Shown piece by piece: positions 1 through 5,758 of a stretch of 5,933 bases of DNA. Each line of letters opens with the position of its first letter. The first letter of the stretch is position 1. Position numbers and translations under genes: made by a program. The stretch is taken from NCBI GenBank assembly GCA_903837255.1, contig CAILTZ010000517.1:1-5933 (forward strand), in the 5' to 3' direction. The notes under the pieces are model-generated. The model was not told the DNA's origin. It did no database searches and was given only the letters and a program-made list of their open reading frames with translations. The DNA is from an uncultured Pirellula sp. (GTDB taxonomy: Bacteria > Planctomycetota > Planctomycetia > Pirellulales > Pirellulaceae).

Positions 1-221
1 CATCGGACGGCAAATGGCATGAGATCACGCAAGCTAGGTTCAGCCACGATCCGACGGGCAAAGACGATCGGCTGGATCGAACAATGGGGGTCGAGGCGAA
101 CCAATTTTTCTTGCGGCATGGTGGCTTTCTAGACGGGTCGCTCGATTATGGGACGCCCATGGATCGTCAACCCAACAGCGAGCCACCGGCTGACCTAGAT
201 GCTCTGATCAAGAAACCCTAA
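1..221 (+). CDS. C-terminal end of an unrecognised protein (partial)
   Basis: An open frame runs from the window edge (first full codon at base 3) for 72 codons to a TAA at 219-221. The other two plus frames are closed by stops within this stretch. The visible tail is hydrophilic, with a segment reading WHEITQARFSHDPTGKDDR near its start, then NQFFLRHGGFLDGSLDYGTP, and a proline- and acid-rich end finishing in LIKKP. There is no membrane segment and no catalytic motif I can name. I do not recognise the family. It does not resemble the C-terminus of the large transglutaminase-like proteins that often accompany the alpha-E/ATP-grasp pair next door. It converges on the alpha-E gene with only 11 bases between stop codons and no obvious terminator, so the two are probably separate transcription units. 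That the frame is coding is likely but not certain. Confidence 0.55.
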   Translation, partial: SDGKWHEITQARFSHDPTGKDDRLDRTMGVEANQFFLRHGGFLDGSLDYGTPMDRQPNSEPPADLDALIKKP

Positions 222-232
222 ATCGCCAAACT

Positions 233-1180
233 TCAGCTTTGCACCTCAAAGAACTTTTCGAAGACAGCCACGCCGATGTCATTGAGCTTGGACTGAAAAT
301 CATCGATGAACTCATGCAGACCGTTGTCCATGACTTCTTCGATGTCCAAGAACTCCAGTTCGGCTCTCAATCGTCCCAGCAATTGTTCGGGGCGATTGCT
401 ATAGTTGCCTTGGGTACCCCCGGTGATCTGAAGCAGAGACTTTTCAGCAAGCGAGATGCAGAAACTCACAGCGCGCGGGAAATCCCGGTCTAGCAATAGA
501 AATGCCGCGACGAGATTCGGGGAAAGCCGTCCGAATTTTCGGCGATACATTTCCAAAGCGCTGGCGCTTTTGAGAAGCATCCCCCACTGGCTGATATCCA
601 GCGAAGTGCCAATATCGTTGACGCTAGGCAGAAGCAAAAAATACTTCACATCCAAGATCCGCGAAGTCTTGTCGGCTCTTTCGAGCATCGCTCCGAGCCG
701 ACCAAAATTCCAAGCCTCCCCGTGCGACATCGTCCCGCTGACGACCCCTTCAATCAGATAGCCAAACTGTCGAACTCGAGAGAAGAATTCAAAAGGTGAC
801 TCGACCGCCTGGGAGTCGTTCCTGCTGTCCCTGACAAATAGATAAAACTTGTTGAGCTCTTCCCAAATCGGACTGCTGAGCATCTCGCGGCTCTGGCGAG
901 CGTTCTCGCGGGCATACTGCAAGCACGATAGGATCGAATTGGAGTTGGTTTCGTCGAACGTCAGAAAACGGATGACATCTTCCTGTGAGACCTTGGGATA
1001 ATTGGCAAAGAAACCTTCTTGATCACCCGTCGTGTAGATCAACGCCTCCCACTGGTGGTCAATTTGGTCGCCGAGTCCGAGCGTTAGGTTCAAGGTAACG
1101 TCGATGAATCTAGCAACGTTCTCCGCACGTTCGGTGTAACGCCGCATCCAGAAAATCGAGTCAGCTACGCGCGATAGCAT
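233..1180 (-). CDS. Alpha-E domain protein (DUF403 family)
   Basis: This is a 315-residue all-helical protein, close to the usual length of the alpha-E family (DUF403, COG2307). The N-terminus MLSRVADSIFWMRRYTERAE is the family hallmark. A second copy of the same motif lies at residues 159-178 (FGRLGAMLERADKTSRILDV), so the ERAx-xx-R-[FI]-[IL]-DV pattern occurs twice (18-28 and 167-178). The conserved glutamates give the family its name. No signal peptide or membrane span is visible, which suggests a cytoplasmic protein. The ATG at 1180 is preceded by GGAGA at 1196-1192, about 11 bases away, and the family motif begins exactly at this methionine. It lies 67 bases downstream of the permuted ATP-grasp gene on the same strand and is probably co-transcribed with it. 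The family's biochemical role is unestablished; context in many bacteria links it to amide/peptide-bond-forming systems. The family call is firm, the function is not known. Confidence 0.93.
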   Translation of the reverse strand: MLSRVADSIFWMRRYTERAENVARFIDVTLNLTLGLGDQIDHQWEALIYTTGDQEGFFANYPKVSQEDVIRFLTFDETNSNSILSCLQYARENARQSREMLSSPIWEELNKFYLFVRDSRNDSQAVESPFEFFSRVRQFGYLIEGVVSGTMSHGEAWNFGRLGAMLERADKTSRILDVKYFLLLPSVNDIGTSLDISQWGMLLKSASALEMYRRKFGRLSPNLVAAFLLLDRDFPRAVSFCISLAEKSLLQITGGTQGNYSNRPEQLLGRLRAELEFLDIEEVMDNGLHEFIDDFQSKLNDIGVAVFEKFFEVQS

Positions 1181-1247
1181 GGTGAGGAGTTTCTCCGCCG
1201 CAAGGCAATAGGTGCATGATGGATCGGTGGATCGATTTTCGAAAGGA

Positions 1248-2729
1248 TCAGCATGTTCGCATCACCCAAGTGTCCTTGCTGCCACCCCCTTGGGAGGAGT
1301 TGACCACCAAGGAACCTTTGACCAAAGCGACCCTGGTCAAGCCGCCCGGTACGATGTAAATATCCTCACCGTAGAGAATGTAAGGCCTCAGGTCGACGTG
1401 GCGGCCTTCGAGTACATCGCCACAAAGCGTCGGAACGGTCGATAGGGCTAGCATCGGCTGAGCGACGTAGTTGCGCGGATTGCTCAGAATCTGTTCTTTG
1501 CACGTAGATAGCTGCTCCTTGGTGGCTCTAGGTCCAAGAACGATTCCGTATCCCCCGGATTCATTGGCAGGTTTGACCACCAGTTCATCTATATGGTCCA
1601 GTACGTATTGCCGCTGCTCGGGGTCGGCACACATGTATGTAGGCACATTGGGCAGAATGATCGACTCACCCAAATAGTATTCGATCATCTTTGGAACATA
1701 AGCGTAAACGGCTTTGTCGTCGGCTACGCCTGTCCCAGGTGCGTTGACCAAGGCTACTTTGCCATTCCTGTAGACATCCATCAAGCCTGGTACGCCGAGA
1801 GTTGAATCGGGCCGCAGGACGCTCGGATCGAGGAAATCGTCATCGATCCTGCGGTAGATGACATCGACCCGCTTGAGCCCCCTGGTGGTTCGCATCCACA
1901 CGTATCCGTCGTTTACCACCAAGTCGGGGCCTTGGACCAATTCGACCCCCATATGCTGGGCAAGGAAACAATGCTCAAAGTAAGCCGAATTGTAGACGCC
2001 TGGTGTGAGCACCACGACATTGGGGTCTCTTGCCGACGGGGGCGCTACATACTGCAGCATCTTGAGCAGTTGCTCAGGATAGGTCTCGACGGGAAGAATG
2101 TTGCGCCCCTCGAAAAGCTGCGGAAACGTCCGCTTCATGACTTCGCGGTTCTCGATCACGTAAGACACACCTGATGGGCATCGCAAGTTGTCTTCGAGGA
2201 CATAGATCTGACCATCACCCCCGCGTACCAAGTCCGTACCGGTGATGTGACACCAGATCCCCTTGGATGGATTCATCCCATGGAGCTGTTTAAGGTAGCC
2301 TTTGCTCGATGAGATCATGTACTCAGGCATCACACCCTGGCGAATGATGTTCTGGTCGTGGTACATGTCATCGATAAACATGTTCAGAGCGCGGATACGC
2401 TGTTTGAGCCCGGCTTCGATCATTCTCCACTCATGTTCGTGAATGACACGAGGGATCAGATCGAATGGCCAGACCTTTTCCGTTCCAGCTGCATGGCCAT
2501 AAACATTGAAGGTGATCCCCATGTTGAGCAACTCATGGTCGGCCGCTCGCTGGCGTTTCTGAAGTTCCCCGAGGGGCAGGGCCGAGAGCCTGTCGGCCAG
2601 AAATTCCACTCCCTGTCGCGGCAATCCGTCATGAGCGAACATCTCGTCAAACCATCCGCAGGAGTCGTAACTCGATACGAGATTAGGGCGCTGGCCCCCA
2701 CCACCCCCTCCGGTGCTATTCTGTTGCAT
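1248..2729 (-). CDS. Circularly permuted ATP-grasp protein (DUF404/DUF407)
   Basis: This is a 493-residue protein of the COG2308 type, a predicted ATP-dependent carboxylate-amine ligase. Blocks appear in permuted order: the acidic metal-binding block comes first (DLVRGG at 166-171, [15 protein letters not shown] at 176-190, with E179 and N181), while the lysine and glycine-rich nucleotide block comes late ([12 protein letters not shown] at 384-395, K386), followed by HVDLRPY at 444-450. The near-terminal GGGSKDTWV at 481-489 is also typical. The first 20 residues are a poorly conserved linker with six glycines in a row. I chose the ATG at 2729; a TTG two codons upstream (2735) is also possible. 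The only Shine-Dalgarno-like sequence is a weak AAAGG about 9-10 bases upstream of the ATG. The alpha-E gene follows after 67 bases. In other bacteria this pair commonly occurs with transglutaminase-like proteins, and synthesis or modification of a peptide-like product is proposed. The substrate is unknown. Confidence 0.93.
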   Translation of the reverse strand: MQQNSTGGGGGGQRPNLVSSYDSCGWFDEMFAHDGLPRQGVEFLADRLSALPLGELQKRQRAADHELLNMGITFNVYGHAAGTEKVWPFDLIPRVIHEHEWRMIEAGLKQRIRALNMFIDDMYHDQNIIRQGVMPEYMISSSKGYLKQLHGMNPSKGIWCHITGTDLVRGGDGQIYVLEDNLRCPSGVSYVIENREVMKRTFPQLFEGRNILPVETYPEQLLKMLQYVAPPSARDPNVVVLTPGVYNSAYFEHCFLAQHMGVELVQGPDLVVNDGYVWMRTTRGLKRVDVIYRRIDDDFLDPSVLRPDSTLGVPGLMDVYRNGKVALVNAPGTGVADDKAVYAYVPKMIEYYLGESIILPNVPTYMCADPEQRQYVLDHIDELVVKPANESGGYGIVLGPRATKEQLSTCKEQILSNPRNYVAQPMLALSTVPTLCGDVLEGRHVDLRPYILYGEDIYIVPGGLTRVALVKGSLVVNSSQGGGSKDTWVMRTC

Positions 2730-2741
2730 ACGCAAAGCCCT

Positions 2742-2810
2742 TTGCCCAAAAACCGCTTGCCCAAATATACAGATTGCCCAAATATACCGCTTAGTAGATG
2801 CCCCTTGCCC
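2742..2810. repeat. Direct repeats of a TTGCCC-headed motif upstream of the ATP-grasp gene
   Basis: Two identical 14-base copies of TTGCCCAAATATAC lie at 2757-2770 and 2774-2787. A related copy, TTGCCCAAAAACCGC, is at 2742-2756, and a bare TTGCCC is at 2805-2810. The two perfect copies are bracketed by CCGCTT at 2753-2758 and 2787-2792. The array begins 13 bases upstream of the ATP-grasp start. Read on the minus strand each perfect copy contains TATATTTGGGCAA, whose TATATT resembles a -10 element, but no convincing -35 box sits 16-18 bases upstream of either. It could be a multi-site operator, a duplicated promoter segment or a chance short tandem duplication. The repeat itself is directly visible; any regulatory role is inference. 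Confidence 0.6.
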
Positions 2811-2954
2811 GGTTCGTCAGCAGATCCACGTACAGGCCGACCTGATAAAAGCTGGCCAAACCATGCTTGAATCCTAAAGCAGGAAAAAAACTAATTCTAA
2901 CAATCGAAGTGGAGCAAATGATGCGCCAAAGAGGCTAAGGGCTGCTTATGCAAG

Positions 2955-3009
2955 ACGGAACGATCCGTGGGCGATCAAGCCGTCCGGACGCCCATCGATT
3001 GCTTGATCG
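2955..3009 (-). other. Inverted repeats spanning the isomerase stop codon
   Basis: CGATCAAGC (2972-2980) and GCTTGATCG (3001-3009) form a perfect 9-base inverted repeat with a 20-base loop. The loop starts with the perfect palindrome CGTCCGGACG (2981-2990). The isomerase stop codon (2977-2975) lies inside the distal arm. Just beyond it, ACGGA (2955-2959) and TCCGT (2964-2968) form a second small stem with a 4-base loop. Neither is followed by a T tract on the minus strand, so this is not a standard Rho-independent terminator; it may protect the mRNA 3' end or be incidental. Confidence 0.3.
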
Positions 3010-3835
3010 AGTTGAGCAACTCGACGGCATGTTGGATTTCGGATTTCTGTCGAGCGGGTTCTTGGGGGATTTCCCGCTCGATGGTCAAAGGGCCGGTGTA
3101 ACCAATATCCTTCAACGTTTGGAGGTACAGGGGGATATTGACCTGGCCTTTTCCCAAGGGGACTTCGGCTCCCCAGGTCTTGCCGGGTTGATCGCTCCAG
3201 GTGGCATCTTTGCAGTGAACACTCCGCACGTATTTGCCAACCTTGGAAAGTGCCTCGATGGGTTCCCCCATGCCGTAGAGAATCATGTTCGCAGGATCGA
3301 AATTGATGAAGAGGTTGGAGCGCTGGGTATCGCCAATGAACTGCAGTAAGGAATCGGCGGATTCTTGGCCGGTCTCCAAATGGATCGCTTGTTCGTTCTT
3401 TGCAGCATGGTCGCATAGATTGCGAGTTACCTCGACGACATCGGCATAGTCTTTGCTTTTGGTGTCGTGCGGTACTACACCGATGTGCAAGCCCACCACG
3501 TCACATCCAAGGAGCCTTGCAAAGTCCGCAATCTCCTTCATTTCTTTGAGACGAGCGGCGCGGGTCTCGGTCGGGACCAAGCCGATGGTTCGTTCGACGG
3601 TAGGGATATCCGCATAACTTTCACCTTCGAATCCGCCAAAGACGCAAGTCAGTTCGATGCCGTAGTCGTCGAGTTTCTTCAGGAAGGCTTCGGCTGCCGA
3701 AGGGGTGCGCCCGGATGCATGAGGGGTGTGAAGTTGAATCGAAGGGATACCCAATTCGCGGGCGACATCCAGATGAACTCCAAGTCCAGCATCGATGCTA
3801 GTGAAAACGCCGATGGACCAAGGTGCTAACGGCAT
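2975..3835 (-). CDS. Sugar phosphate isomerase/epimerase-like TIM-barrel protein
   Basis: This 286-residue protein belongs to the xylose-isomerase-like TIM-barrel / AP-endonuclease family 2 superfamily (COG1082), whose members interconvert or act on sugars and inositols using a divalent metal. The expected metal ligands are all in place at the ends of successive strands: E154 in IHLETGQ, D180 in INFDPANM, H207 in SVHCKD and E253 in LTIEREI. H117 in VGLHIGV and the loop WGAEVPLGKGQV (221-232) are also typical of the family. No signal peptide is seen, so it is probably cytoplasmic. The ATG at 3835 has a good ribosome binding site, GAAAGG at 3849-3844, 8 bases upstream. It lies 63 bases downstream of the TPR gene on the same strand, suggesting one transcript. 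The substrate cannot be determined from sequence: planctomycetes carry many such paralogues. The active site looks intact. Confidence 0.92.
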   Translation of the reverse strand: MPLAPWSIGVFTSIDAGLGVHLDVARELGIPSIQLHTPHASGRTPSAAEAFLKKLDDYGIELTCVFGGFEGESYADIPTVERTIGLVPTETRAARLKEMKEIADFARLLGCDVVGLHIGVVPHDTKSKDYADVVEVTRNLCDHAAKNEQAIHLETGQESADSLLQFIGDTQRSNLFINFDPANMILYGMGEPIEALSKVGKYVRSVHCKDATWSDQPGKTWGAEVPLGKGQVNIPLYLQTLKDIGYTGPLTIEREIPQEPARQKSEIQHAVELLNSIKQSMGVRTA

Positions 3836-3898
3836 GGACGAAACCTTTCAAGAACAGACAACAAAAAGAGATGAAACTCTGAATAGGAATATTTGGTT

Positions 3899-4225
3899 TT
3901 ACAGCATTCGCGAGCGAGCCATCGCGTCCTCGGCCATGCGAATATAACTCGTATCGCCCGTGCCGGCGTAGGCCCTCTGATAGGTCACGCTCAGGAGCGT
4001 AAAGTTGAACCCTTCGGTGGGCTCGATTTGGCAAGCCTTCTCGGCGTGCGCTACGGCCCTTTCGTGCTCGCCAAGGCTTGTGAAGATCCTGGCCAAAGTC
4101 AGGTGACTCAAAACGTGTTCGGGGGACTCTTCAAGAATCCCCAGCAAGATGTCTCGAGCCTCTTGGTCTTGGCCAGCGTCCTTGAGCTTCTCGGCTTGAT
4201 TAAATCGTTCGTTGACGGTGCTCAT
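3899..4225 (-). CDS. Small TPR-repeat protein
   Basis: This is a 108-residue protein made almost entirely of tetratricopeptide-like helical hairpins. TPR 1 spans about residues 4-36 (NQAEKLKDAGQDQEARDILL) and TPR 2 about 37-70 (LTLARIFTSLGEHERAVAHA, ending in QIEPTE). A third, irregular unit spans about 73-106, where the inter-helix turn is lengthened (AYAGTGDTSYIRMAEDA). No signal peptide or membrane segment is present, so a soluble protein-protein adaptor is the best description. The ATG at 4225 has an AAAGGG-like element only about 4 bases upstream, which is tight. It is the first gene of the minus-strand block and diverges from hisA. It is followed 63 bases later by the isomerase gene, with no terminator visible between them. 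Its partner protein is unknown. Confidence 0.85.
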   Translation of the reverse strand: MSTVNERFNQAEKLKDAGQDQEARDILLGILEESPEHVLSHLTLARIFTSLGEHERAVAHAEKACQIEPTEGFNFTLLSVTYQRAYAGTGDTSYIRMAEDAMARSRML

Positions 4226-4459
4226 GCGGCCCTTTGATGATCGATGCTTGAGGATGTAAGGAAATTAGAACCGGGTGCCTAGCGGCACCCGTAGATAGCG
4301 TCGCAATTGTAGCGTCATTGGAACCGGTTTGGGAATCAGATTCAAGCCATATCGGGGGCATTGGCTATGGCAGTTCGGCCCCGAGACGTTAATATTTTCC
4401 GATTGAAAGGGCCGTTTGGTAGCCCGCGATTCCGGACTGGACTCAACGTCGGATTCCCC
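4226..4459. promoter_or_regulatory. Divergent intergenic region between the TPR gene and hisA
   Basis: This 234-base region must hold the start signals for both the minus-strand TPR gene and plus-strand hisA. The clearest element is the hairpin listed separately at 4272-4291. TAATAT at 4390-4395 on the plus strand resembles a -10 box for hisA, but no acceptable -35 box lies at the usual distance. The hisA frame is open upstream from a TTG at 4361, which would add 33 residues. That extension does not look like HisA and I treat it as untranslated. Confidence 0.35.
4272..4291. other. Perfect 8-bp hairpin in the divergent region
   Basis: CGGGTGCC (4272-4279) and GGCACCCG (4284-4291) are perfect reverse complements around a 4-base loop, TAGC. 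It lies 46 bases upstream of the TPR start and 168 bases upstream of the hisA start. There is no T run after it on the plus strand. On the minus strand it is followed by a weakly T-rich stretch (GTTCTAATTTCC). It could be an operator, a leader-RNA hairpin of the TPR transcript, or a barrier between divergent units. Confidence 0.5.
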
Positions 4460-5179
4460 ATGCAAATTTGGCCAGCAATCGATCTTTTAGGTGGCAAGTG
4501 TGTTCGCCTTAGGCAGGGAGACTACTCTCGAAACACCGTCTTCAGCGAACATCCGGGAAAGATCGCCAAGGCGTTCTTCGATTCCGGTGCCCAGCTGCTC
4601 CACTGCGTCGATTTGGACGGGGCGAAATCAGGAAGCATCGTCAACGAGCAAGCGATCCGGGAAATCCTCGAGGTCGCCCAGAGCAGGACCGTGCAGCTCG
4701 GGGGGGGGGTTCGAAGCCAAGAGTCCATTCGGCGACTCTTTAATCTCGGGCTTTCCCGACTGATCGTCGGTACCGCTGCGCTTAAAGACCCACAGTGGTT
4801 CGCATCCATGTGCCGCGAATTCCCAGGCCGATTGGTTTTGGGCTTAGACGCTAAATCGGGCATGGTTGCAACCGACGGCTGGTTGGATGTCTCGAAAATC
4901 CCAGCTGCCGATCTGATCCAAGAAGTTGCCAGCCACACCGACCAGTGCGCGGCGGTGGTCTACACCGACATCGATAAGGATGGGATGATGGAAGGTCCCA
5001 ATTTCCAGAGCTTGGCCCAAATCCAAAAAGCATCCCCCTTCCCGGTGATCGCTTCGGGCGGAGTCACCACGCTCGAGGACCTGAAGAAATTGGCCGAGCA
5101 GGGCTCCCATGGAGCGATCATTGGAAGAGCCCTCTACGAAGGCACCATCCGCTTAGAAGACGCCCTCAGAATTAGCTAA
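4460..5179 (+). CDS. hisA: HisA, phosphoribosylformimino-5-aminoimidazole carboxamide ribotide isomerase
   Basis: This 239-residue TIM-barrel enzyme catalyses the Amadori-type isomerisation of ProFAR to PRFAR, the fourth step of histidine biosynthesis, in the cytoplasm. The N-terminus MQIWPAIDLLGGKCVRLRQG is diagnostic of HisA rather than HisF and carries the catalytic D8. The second catalytic aspartate is D130 in LGLDAK. The two phosphate-binding motifs are present: GGGVR (81-85) with GLSRLIVGTAAL (97-108), and IASGGV (197-202) with GAIIGRALYEG (218-228). The conserved YTDIDKDGM is at 168-176. Length is normal for the family. I chose the ATG at 4460 because the conserved region begins there; an in-frame TTG at 4361 would add a non-conserved extension. 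The Shine-Dalgarno element is weak (GGA, 7 bases upstream). A run of ten G (4700-4709) encodes the triple glycine of the first phosphate loop. No other his gene is in the window; glnB follows after 203 bases. Confidence 0.97.
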   Translation: MQIWPAIDLLGGKCVRLRQGDYSRNTVFSEHPGKIAKAFFDSGAQLLHCVDLDGAKSGSIVNEQAIREILEVAQSRTVQLGGGVRSQESIRRLFNLGLSRLIVGTAALKDPQWFASMCREFPGRLVLGLDAKSGMVATDGWLDVSKIPAADLIQEVASHTDQCAAVVYTDIDKDGMMEGPNFQSLAQIQKASPFPVIASGGVTTLEDLKKLAEQGSHGAIIGRALYEGTIRLEDALRIS

Positions 5180-5203
5180 TCCGATACTCTCGGAAAACAT
5201 TTT
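5180..5203 (+). terminator. Weak hairpin just after hisA
   Basis: TCCGA (5180-5184) and TCGGA (5190-5194) form a 5-bp stem with a 5-base loop directly after the hisA stop codon, and TTTT follows at 5200-5203. The stem is short and the T tract is displaced by five bases, so this is at best a weak terminator. The hairpin at 5283-5322 is a better candidate for ending the hisA transcript. Confidence 0.2.
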
Positions 5204-5224
5204 CTGCCAGAGGTAAACGAAGCC

Positions 5225-5254
5225 TTGTTTCCCCGAATCGTTGCACGCTACACT
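5225..5254 (+). promoter_or_regulatory. Candidate sigma-70-type promoter for glnB
   Basis: TTGTTT (5225-5230) and TACACT (5249-5254) are separated by 18 bases and match the -35 and -10 consensus at 3/6 and 4/6 positions. Transcription would then start near 5261, immediately before the first arm of the 5262-5282 hairpin and about 120 bases upstream of glnB. The match is modest and planctomycete promoters are poorly conserved, so this is tentative. Confidence 0.28.
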
Positions 5255-5292
5255 TAGGGCATAAGTGCTCGTTTGGCACTTAGTGGGAGTGC
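5251..5292 (+). promoter_or_regulatory. Overlapping, mutually exclusive inverted repeats ahead of glnB
   Basis: Three alternative stems share arms. Stem A pairs CACTTA (5251-5256) with TAAGTG (5262-5267) around a 5-base loop. Stem B pairs TAAGTGC (5262-5268) with GCACTTA (5276-5282) around a 7-base loop. Stem C pairs GCACT (5276-5280) with AGTGC (5288-5292) around a 7-base loop. B excludes both A and C. C also invades the hairpin that starts at 5283, whereas B ends exactly one base before it. This is the geometry of a terminator/antiterminator switch. The complementarity is directly visible; the switching is inferred. The same repeats could instead be tandem operator half-sites for a DNA-binding protein. 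Confidence 0.4.
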
Positions 5293-5322
5293 AGAAATTG
5301 CACAGGCGGTCCCGCGTTTTTT
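5283..5322 (+). terminator. Rho-independent-type terminator hairpin between hisA and glnB
   Basis: The outer arms GTGGGA (5283-5288) and TCCCGC (5310-5315) pair with one G-T wobble. The inner arms GTGCA (5289-5293) and TGCAC (5299-5303) continue the helix without interruption on the 5' side. A 6-base bulge (5304-5309) lies on the 3' side and the loop is GAAAT. One G separates the stem from six T (5317-5322). It lies 103 bases past the hisA stop and 60 bases before the glnB start. It may end hisA transcription or act as a conditional terminator within a glnB leader. The bulge weakens it as a constitutive terminator. Confidence 0.5.
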
Positions 5323-5330
5323 CCAACGGA

Positions 5331-5721
<391 letters not shown>

Positions 5722-5758
5722 CGAACGTTCTCAAACCTTTGCATTCAACGAATAAGAC

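Noticed and set aside
2358..2870. A 170-codon plus-strand open frame overlapping the ATP-grasp start and its upstream region.
   Set aside because: Most of it is antisense to conserved ATP-grasp codons and it has no recognisable domain or good ribosome binding site.
2736..2974. A small unannotated gene or RNA gene in the gap between the isomerase and ATP-grasp genes.
   Set aside because: I found no open frame with a credible start and ribosome site that is not a shadow, and no tRNA-like fold; only the short repeats and a T-rich tract near 2884-2890 on the minus strand without a stem.
2948..3349. A 133-codon plus-strand open frame opposite the isomerase gene.
   Set aside because: It is antisense to a gene with an intact, recognisable TIM barrel and metal site, and its translation resembles nothing known; it is a shadow frame.
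4361..4459. An N-terminal extension of HisA by 33 residues from TTG.
   Set aside because: HisA conservation starts exactly at the ATG at 4460, the extension is not HisA-like, and TTG is less likely than ATG here.
5274..5292. Sigma-54 promoter ahead of glnB (TGGCAC at 5274-5279 followed by a downstream GTGC).
   Set aside because: The -24 GG and -12 GC dinucleotides need 10 bases between them. Here the base pair at the right place is GA, and the GC falls four bases too far downstream.
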